In this document: positions 25,101-34,100 of the stretch, piece by piece
How positions within the stretch are numbered: position 1 is the stretch's first letter
Layout of the letters: each line of letters starts with the position of its first letter
From: Phyto melanocephala
Lineage: Eukaryota > Arthropoda > Insecta > Diptera > Rhinophoridae
Direction: 5' to 3'
Assembly (NCBI GenBank): GCA_941918925.1
Contig: OW799236.1
Coordinates: 98,348,562-98,412,561, forward strand
DNA: 64,000 bases
Program-made: the position numbers and the translations under genes
The notes under the pieces: model-generated
Database searches by the model: none
Told to the model about the DNA's origin: nothing
What the model saw: the letters and a program-made list of their open reading frames with translations, nothing else

Positions 25101-28100
25101 TGTTATTGTATTATTGACTAGTGCAATCCAAAAAATATTACAGTGTAGATTTTTGTGACGAATGGCAAAAAAATATAATGCTGCATTTAAATAAAAAAAA
25201 TTTAAAACATTTTCATAATGAGTATTCTGAAGCCAAGTCGACAATTTTACATATTATCAATAGTAGCATTATCCATACTGTGCACAAAGAAAGGGGACCC
25301 TAACAGTACGAGAGGATATGAGAGGATAGCAATATCTAACAAGAATGAAAAAATGTATTATAGTCTGATGAATATAAATTCAATCTGCGGGTATTGGATA
25401 ATAAGATGCATAATAAGATAAGATATATAATAAGATACACAACAGCCCAGAAACAAGGCAGCGAGACTCTAATGGTGTAGGAATGTTTTTTGGGATATGC
25501 GATAGTCCCATGATACAATGACCGCCACAGTCTATCGAGATCTTTTAAGCTCAGTAATTCTTGAATATGCTAATGGGAAATTACACTTATCTGAACCTTC
25601 CAACATGATAACGACCCCATATGTAGGGCGAGACCACGGGCGTAACTAGACCATTCTCGGGGGGTGCAGATTTTTAAAAAAATTAACTATTTACATTCAG
25701 TATACAAAAAAAAATTAAATGGTAATAAAAAATTATGGTTATTCTATTAAATACTAACCTTTATTTTGTTGGTACTTCCTTCCGCTAAAGGTATTTAAAA
25801 GTTCTCACATTTTATCTTTTTTGATAAGTAATATTTAGATTTGGCAGCCACAAAACAAACAATCTATATATTTTAATAAGCTGGGCCCGCGCCCGGATGT
25901 ACATTACGTATAGAAGAAACTTCAAAATACACAATGTACAAAACTATTATTGCTCTCAAATATATTTTTTTTGCTTTAATTTAACAAGCTTTTGTAATAT
26001 TATTCGTAGTTTAAAAAATAACGCTATGCAACAAATAAGAAACTTTATATCGTTTTTGTATACTTATTAAGGAATTCATAAGGTGCTCTGAGTATCATAT
26101 TACCATGCCATAAGTTTTAAAAATAGTTTAAAGAATTTGAAAGTTACCAATGAACAAAACGATACAACCAAGGTCTATTAAATAGACCTTGGATACAACA
26201 ACAGTTGAAATTTTAAATTCTATCTATATCTTCTATCTAAATACATATAGATATATAGTAACGTGACTTGACTAACTAATTCAAAATCGCACAGCCCAAA
26301 CGCAAAGAAATTTGGACAATCGGTTCCTCTTTCGTTGTATAGCTTCACTAAGAAGGGGTTTTTGGAAATTCGTACTTTAAGGGGGTAAAAACGTGTAAAA
26401 TCGGTAACCTTGTTGCTAAACTAAAAATGATACAAATTAACTTGGAAAGGTATTATAATTTATACAAAAATTAAACTGACAGGTGATTGGCCTTTTTCCG
26501 AATTTTCAACCTTTAAGGGAACAAAACGGGTAAAAACTATAATTTGGTACTTTTTTGGTACCCTATATAACTTTCAAACACATAAAGCTAGGAAAAAAAA
26601 TACGAACTGTATTAGTAGGTTAGGTTAGGTTGAAAAGGAGGGTCACTAAAAGCCCAAACCCATGACAGGTATACACTTATGCCCAGTTGGCATGTTGTGC
26701 GCTCCATGTGGGAACCTGAATTCCCAATTTAAAACCATAATCATAATTTCCCATAAATATCGGACTAGTCTAAGAACTCAGTCCCCTCAATGTAATTCCT
26801 TATGGATCTCCAGTTTGAGTTCCCCAGGTACTCCAAATTCGGCATAGTATCCACTGTAAAATTCTCGCGTCTAATATGCCCAAACGCAGGACAATGACAG
26901 AGATAGTGTATCAAAGTCTCATCCTCTTCTTCGCATGCTCTGCATGTTGTCTCCTCAGACAGTTTCATGCGAGCTAGATGAGTTCTCAACTCCGTATGAC
27001 CTGTAATCACACTGGTTAGTCTCATAAGTGTTGGTCTATTTAGTCTCAGGATTTCCTTTGATTTCTCAAGATTTGGGTCACCCCATAGTATTCTTGTCAC
27101 TTTACCGACGTCAGTGCCTTGCCATTTTCTGGCATGTTCCTCCGTCGCAAAACATTTAAGTTCATCCTTGAATCGTTTAAGGGGTTTAGCGTTATCCAAA
27201 ATTATATTACTCTGAAGATCTCTCATTTTGGATAATTTGTCGGCTTCCTCGTTTCCAATCAGCCCGCAATGGCTTGGTATCCATTTTATCTCCAGATGTC
27301 CGCAATTTGCATATGAGTTTTTCTCGCTCTTGCATTGCAGAACGTTCCGGGATTTAACTTTCTCCTTTCTCAATGTCTTAATCACTGATTGGCTATCTGT
27401 AAAGATACGAACCAGGGCTTCGCTATTCGTTTCCTTTATCCATTTAATTCCTTACGTAATCGCCACGATCTCAGCCTGGAAAATGGTATTGTGATCTGGT
27501 AGACGGAAGTATTTGTATTTGGTATCTGGCCTTATGTTCTCTGTATTAGTAAATCCGCGAAAAAATATTAATAGGATTTCGACAGTTTTTTCAAATTCAG
27601 ATGTATAAGGGGCAAAATTGTGCCTCTTTATCGTACTCTTTAAAAAAAAAATTCTTATATTATTCAATAGGAGTTAATTCAACAGTTATTATCGCCTAAG
27701 GGTAATGGACATTTTTTAGGTGAAATTATGGAAACTTTTAGGGGGACAAAAAAGGTACCAAAAATGTGAAAATAACGGAAAATGTGTATAATTCCTTATT
27801 ACAGAGCCAATACGGAAAAAATTATAATACAGATTTCACCAGACATAAAAAATTATGTAATTTGGTAAAAATGTAAACACATTCATAACAGGGTAGAAGG
27901 GGGAAAATCGGGAAAACAGTTTGGTACTTTTTAGAACATAATTACTTTTAAACAAAAAAGAGTAGAATTACTCATTTTAAATCATGTTTATGAAAATATT
28001 TTTTTGTTGCATAAATATTTAAACATTTTAAACTTGGAATTTATACATTGATATGGAAAACCTTTTTATTTTTTTGGGTACTTTTTTTATTTTCTACGTT

Positions 28101-31100
28101 TATAAAGCTAGAATTATGAAACTAGAAACTATTGATCCGAACCGAAGCTGAAAATGTTATGGGTGACCGAAAAGGTACTTTTTTCCATTTTTATGGTACT
28201 TTTTGTATTTTCTACATTTATGAAGCTAGAATTGTACAATCAGGGTACATTACAGGTGAGACTCAAAATGTTAGGTACGACCAGAAAGATACTCTTTATC
28301 TTTTTTTTATGATACTTTTCGTATTTTCAACGTTTGCAAAGCTAGAATTTTAAAAATAAGTGACTATTAATACGAGGTGAGACTGAAAATGTTATGGGCG
28401 ACCAAAAAGGTACTTTTTTTTAATTTGTATGGTACTTTTTGTATTTTCTACGTTTATGAAGCTAGAACTGAAAAACAAAGGACTATTGATTTCAGGTGAG
28501 ACTGAAAATGTAATGGACGTTAAAAAAGGTACTTTTTGAAATTTTTATGGTACTTTTTGTATTTCTGCGTTCATGAAGCTAGAATTCGAAAATTAGGGAC
28601 TATTGATTCCAGGTGAGACTAACAATGTTATGGGCGACCAAAAAAGTACTTTCCCTAATTTTTATGGTACTTTTTTTCAACTTTTATGAAGCTAGAAAGT
28701 AGCGAGTATTGATTCAAGGTGAGACTAAAAATATTATGGGCGACCGAAAAGACACTTTTTTGAATTTCAATGCTACCTTTTGCATTTTCTACGTTTATGA
28801 ATCTAGAGTTTCAAAATTAATGGCTATTTATACCAGCTGCGAATAAAAATGTTATGGGCGACCCAGGTACTTTTTGTATGTTATACGTTTATGAAACTAG
28901 AATTGTGAAATAAGGGATTATCGATTTCGGGTGAGACAGAAAATGTTATGAATGACGCCTTTTTCACGCCCCTCATCTTCTTGAAATTTTCACATAATAT
29001 AACTAAGACCCTGATATGATTAATAGGATACTTTTTTACCACGCCTACTTTAACGCCCACTTTTTTTAATTATGTACTTACATCGATATAGTTTTTAGTA
29101 TTTTTTTTTCAAATTGTACATAATTTATAGTCCAGCCAATGCAGAAATAAACGTTTAAGAATCGGTCAACATCTATTTTTCATGCTCCTAAATATTTAGG
29201 GTGACTCACCCCAAGGGACAATTTATGCCTCTCCTAAATAACGTAACGTGAATTTTTAAGCTAATATAGATCTCGGCTATCGGCCAATATAGTATTTTAT
29301 AGTGTATCCATTGGAAAAAATTTAAATTTGTTTAAATATAATGACTAAATGTAATATTTCTTTTTTAATTTATCCAGGCTCAAACTCAGGTTTATAAGGA
29401 AAAAATTCATGAATTAGAGGCAAAAATTAAAGACTTAACTTCTGGTAAATATACAGTCGAATTGTAAGTGGCGTTATCGTGTTGATTTCTTGTCAAAAAC
29501 TACAGATTTGTATATGACAAGGTGCCATTTATTTTACATTGTCGTAAATTTGGCACGGTAAAATAAAAAATACGACAACGATACTAACAAGAAGGCTGAT
29601 AGGATTGTATACATACATATATAATGAAGAATAAAATTATTTATTAAAAACTTATTATTTTATTAGGAAAAACTACCTCTGAGGAAATTGGTGCAACAGC
29701 TAGTGCAGAAGTCAATGAATTAAAAGCGAGATTGAATAAACAAAGTCAACAATTTGAAACACAAATTGCAGAAGGACAAGATGAACTACAACGTTTACAA
29801 GAAACCATCAAGTACCTTAAAGATCAAAATGAGTCGTTACAAAAAGAACTGGTTTCCAAGGACGAAATCCTTGAAAAGTTCTCCCTATCAGAATCTGGAC
29901 TCGAAAATATGAAGAAAGAGATGATATTCGTCAAGGAGGAATACGAAAATGAGCGACAACAAGTCCAGGCTGATTTCAACACTAAACTGGAGGAAAAGTT
30001 ACAAGAAATCAAAAGCTTATCTGCAGAAAATTCCTCGATTAAAAAATTATTAGATACGGCTGAATCGGAACGAACGACTTTGGAAGATGAATGTCGAATA
30101 ATGCGTGAAGAATGCAAAGTTCGTGGCAGTCACGTGAACGAAATCAACAATCAGTTGGCCAAAATAACAGCTGAATTAGCAATAAAGCATGCGGAATGTG
30201 TTACTCTAGATGAAATGGTCAAGGCTCAACAGCTAGGCAAGGCGGAAGAAAAAACCCAACTCCAAGTTCAGCTGCAAGAAACTACAAAACTAAAAGAAGA
30301 AGTTTTAAAATTACAAGTACTGAAGGACACACTGGAAACAAGTCTTAAGAAAGCTCAGGAAGAGATTCTTCAACTCAAAGAGGTACAAAACAACATTGAG
30401 TCTAAACTTAAAGAAGCGATTAAAGCAAACGAAGAGAAAAGCAAAGAAAAGGAAATTTTAGAAGCATCTCTTGTAGAATCAAGCAAAGAGTGTGAGAAGA
30501 TTAAAAATGAAAACATACAGCTAAAAGATACCATTGAAAGATTAAATGGCGATTTAGATAACGAAAAGGCCTCTAGAGAAATGGCTTCAAAGACTCTAGT
30601 TATTAAAGAGACATCTTTGGTTGAATCTAATACAAACTTACAAAAGGCTCAAGAAGACATAGAGCGATTACAGAAAGAATTAGGTGAAGCCTTAAAAAAT
30701 CACCAGCAAATTATCAATGATAAATCCAGTGAAATTCAGTCTTTAACAGAACAGTTAGGAAAATTACAAGAAAAAAATTCAATCCTTGAGGGTGAATCTT
30801 CGATAAGAGTTCAACAAATGAGTGCCAAAATCAACCAATTAGAAAGCCAAAATAAAAGACTGGAAGATGATTTAAGAAACTCTACAAATACAATTGAGGA
30901 TCAACGTCAAAAGTCCATCCAACAAGAGGAAGCAATTGTTGTAAAATTATCGGAACTCAAAACAACAACTACAGCTTTGGAGACCACATCAATGTTATTG
31001 GAGAAACTTAAGGCTGAACACGAAACGTCGTTAAGTAGACGTCAAGAGTTAGAGGAAGAACTTAAAAAAGTAGAGGAAACAAATGCTCATCAACAACTTA

Positions 31101-34100
31101 ATTTAGGAGATCTTGCTCGCAAATTAGAAAGTTCAACCGTCAAGTGTGATAATCTGATAAGTCAAAATGAAACATTACAACAAGAAATAATCGCCGCGCG
31201 TACATCCAGTTCAAACGTTCACAACGAAGTCAAAAAGCTTAATGAAGAGATTCAAAGTAAACAAAACGAAATTTCGAATTTGGTCAGCAGTCATGATAAG
31301 CAGCGCATTCAAATGACCGGGCAACTGGAAGAGCTACAACAAAAGCTATCTAATAACTTAAATGATATTAATGAGCTTAAAGAAATTGTTAAAAAATCGA
31401 AAGAAGAAATTGGTCAGAAAATGCAACAGATCGCTGAATTAGAAGAGAAGTCCATCAAACAAGAGCTGTTACTGAGCGACAATCAAAGGCAAAGAGAGAA
31501 TCTACAGACCAAATATGAAACCTTGGTTCAACAAAACAAATCTCTTCAAGAAGATTTAACGACACTTCGTACTTCCAGCACAGATTCAAGCGCAGAACTT
31601 ATCAAGCTTTCCCAAGTAATCGCCATTAAACAAAAAGCATATGAGGAACTTGTAGATAAATCTAGTGAGGAGCGTGCCTCTTTGGAGAGCCAATTGCAAG
31701 CCAGTCAACAGCGAATAGACAGCATGTGCAGTCAAGTCGAAACTCTGACAAATGAACTGAAAAATGTTTCGGAAGAAAGTTTCAATCGTTTTGAATTGCT
31801 CAAACAAGAGCAAGAGAAGAACAGCAAACAAAACTTGGAAATGGCGGATCTGCAACGCAAATTCGAAAGCATTCGTATTAAGTGTGATCATTTGGAAGAG
31901 CAAAACAAAGTATTACAAAATGATCTTTCTTCTCAGCGCCAAGGTTCAGCCGGCACTCAACACGAAATTGTTAAACTTACAGAAGAACTGAACAACAAAC
32001 AACAACTCTTGCAACAGCTCACAGATAAATCGAACAACGAACGTCTTACACTGGAAAGTCAACTGCAAGAACTCAAACAGAGTCTACAATCACAACAATC
32101 AGATATGGAAAGTTTGCGCCATAAGCTACAAGATACCGAAGATGCCAAGGGAAAACTAGCGGCAGAATTTGAAATCGCGAAACAAAACCTACAAGTTAAA
32201 CATCAGGTTGAAGTGCAGGAACTCAAAGATGCTGAAAATACAAAACAAAAAGCAATTATTGAAAGTTTTGAAGCTCAACTCAAAAACTCTCAACAATCCA
32301 AAACATCACTAGATGAGGCTATCGGCAGTCTGCAAAAACAAATTCAACTATTGCAAGATGAACTGCTTAAATCTCAACTGGACTTTAAAGCCAAAGAGTA
32401 CGAAATGCAAAAACAAATTGAATCTTATAAGATGGACAAGGAGCAGTTGCATACAAATTTACAGAAAACAAAGAATGAAGGATCGTCAGCTTTAACACAT
32501 TTACAGGCCGAAAATTTGAAACTTTCAAAAAATATTGAAGAACTTACTCAAGAACTGAAAGAAAAGGAAAATTCTTTTATTAAAGCTCATAGCGAGGCTG
32601 AGCAACTTCGTATTGTACAATCAAATACCAAATGGGAAATAGAATCGCAATTACAAAAACTTCAGAATGCTCTAGAGCTTACCAGTGCCGATTGTGAACA
32701 CAAAACCAAACTGATCGAAGAAGATCAAAAGAAAATAAATGATCTAAAAGTCATGCTAGAAACAGTAAAATGTTCTAATGAACAAATTTCAGCAACTAAT
32801 GCGAAACTTGCCGAGGCTTTGGAAATTTTGGAACAAGAAAAATGTGAAACTACCAACATATTTGAGCTGTTCGAAATGGAATCCGATCAAAATATGAAAA
32901 AACTAATAGAAAAATTAACCAGCCTAAAAGAAGAACTTACCAATACACAAGAGCAATTACGCACTAAAGAAAGTCAGTTCGAAGAAAGACAACAACAGTT
33001 CAACTTAACTGACTTAGCCCTACAAAACAGTCAGGCATCTCTAAACGAGGCTCAAAATACTATACTTGAACTGAGAACTCAACTTGGCCAATTGCAGAAG
33101 GCCAAGGAAGAGTTTCAAATTATGCAACAGAAATCGGATGAAAAGCTTAAGCAACAAGAAGAATTGCAGTTACAACTCGATGAGTACCAGAAAATAATCG
33201 ATGAGATGGACGAGGCGTCATCTGAAAAATCCACTCAACTGCAAACAAGTATCGTTCAATTGCAACAACAAAAGTCCAAATCAGTTGAAAACGAGCAGGC
33301 CCTAAAGATCGAATATTTAACTTTGCAGCGGAAATTCGAATTGTTTGAAATGGAAAAAACCAAGGAAATTGTTGGTTTAAAGCAACGCATTAACGACTTG
33401 CAAACAATAAACAAATTGAAACAAAATGGTGCCGGTGGTGAAATTTCAGATATTCAGGTAAAACCCAAGGCCCATACATTAGGTCTATACAACTCTACAA
33501 CAATAAAACAATAGTTTGTTGTTCTGTATACAAACAAACATACATGTAAAATATACAAGCAAAGGCGCGCAAAAACCTGAACAACTTTTGACAATTTCAC
33601 GGAAGAAATACAACCCGGCAAAAAATTGTTTGTTGAGTTGCATAGACCTGCTAGTGGGCCTTAACAAGACCTATTTCTATTAAATTTCCTATATTGAAAT
33701 ATATCCTTTCAAAATCAGACTTTAACCGGTGACGATAGTACAGCCCAAATAAATTTTCTTAATTCTATAATTGCCGACATGCAAAAGAAGAATGACACTT
33801 TAAAAGCTAAAATAGAAGCTCTGGAGGCAATACCAACAGATTTTACTAAGTAAGTGTCGAAACTTGTAGATTTTTTTTAGTTCTATATTAAAACTTATTT
33901 AATTTATTTTCATTAACAAAAGACCTGAAGCGTTTGAACTAATTGCCAAGAGAAAGCCAGCTCCACGTGTATTTTGTGATATCTGTGATGAATTTGACAA
34001 ACATGAAACCGAAGATTGTCCTTTGCAGGCATCAGATGATCGAGACTACTCACCACCACCCAGACACGAGAAGGACAACAACGATTGCAAAGAACGTAAA

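Larger units (their letters stand above)
26290..28960 (+). repeat. Composite repeat 'GTAC' family, copy 1, with LINE insertion and tandem repeats
   Basis: The sequence outside the LINE (26,618-27,540) is collinear with the reverse complement of 49,560-50,480. Shared landmarks are 'aaaaactataatttggtactttttt', 'atattaatagga.ttcgaca' and 'ttcagatgtataagggg.aaaatt' (each broken by a few mismatches). The right part is an array of ~115-bp units. There is no long ORF. It is probably a non-autonomous element or satellite-bearing transposon of unknown class. Confidence 0.65.

Noticed and set aside
26618..26631. Possible interstitial telomere repeat (TTAGG)n
   Set aside because: Fewer than three units, and they lie exactly at the 3' end of a LINE insertion bounded by a target duplication. 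That is better explained as the LINE tail.
29824..30117. Minus-strand frames opposite the CLIP-190 rod (also 31,586-31,903)
   Set aside because: They are antisense shadows of a heptad-rich exon with constrained codon use.
33458..33514. 18-codon continuation of the CLIP-190 rod exon to TAG
   Set aside because: The downstream exons restore the conserved '[12 protein letters not shown]' segment and both zinc knuckles in phase, so the donor at 33,458 is used. A minor unspliced form cannot be excluded.
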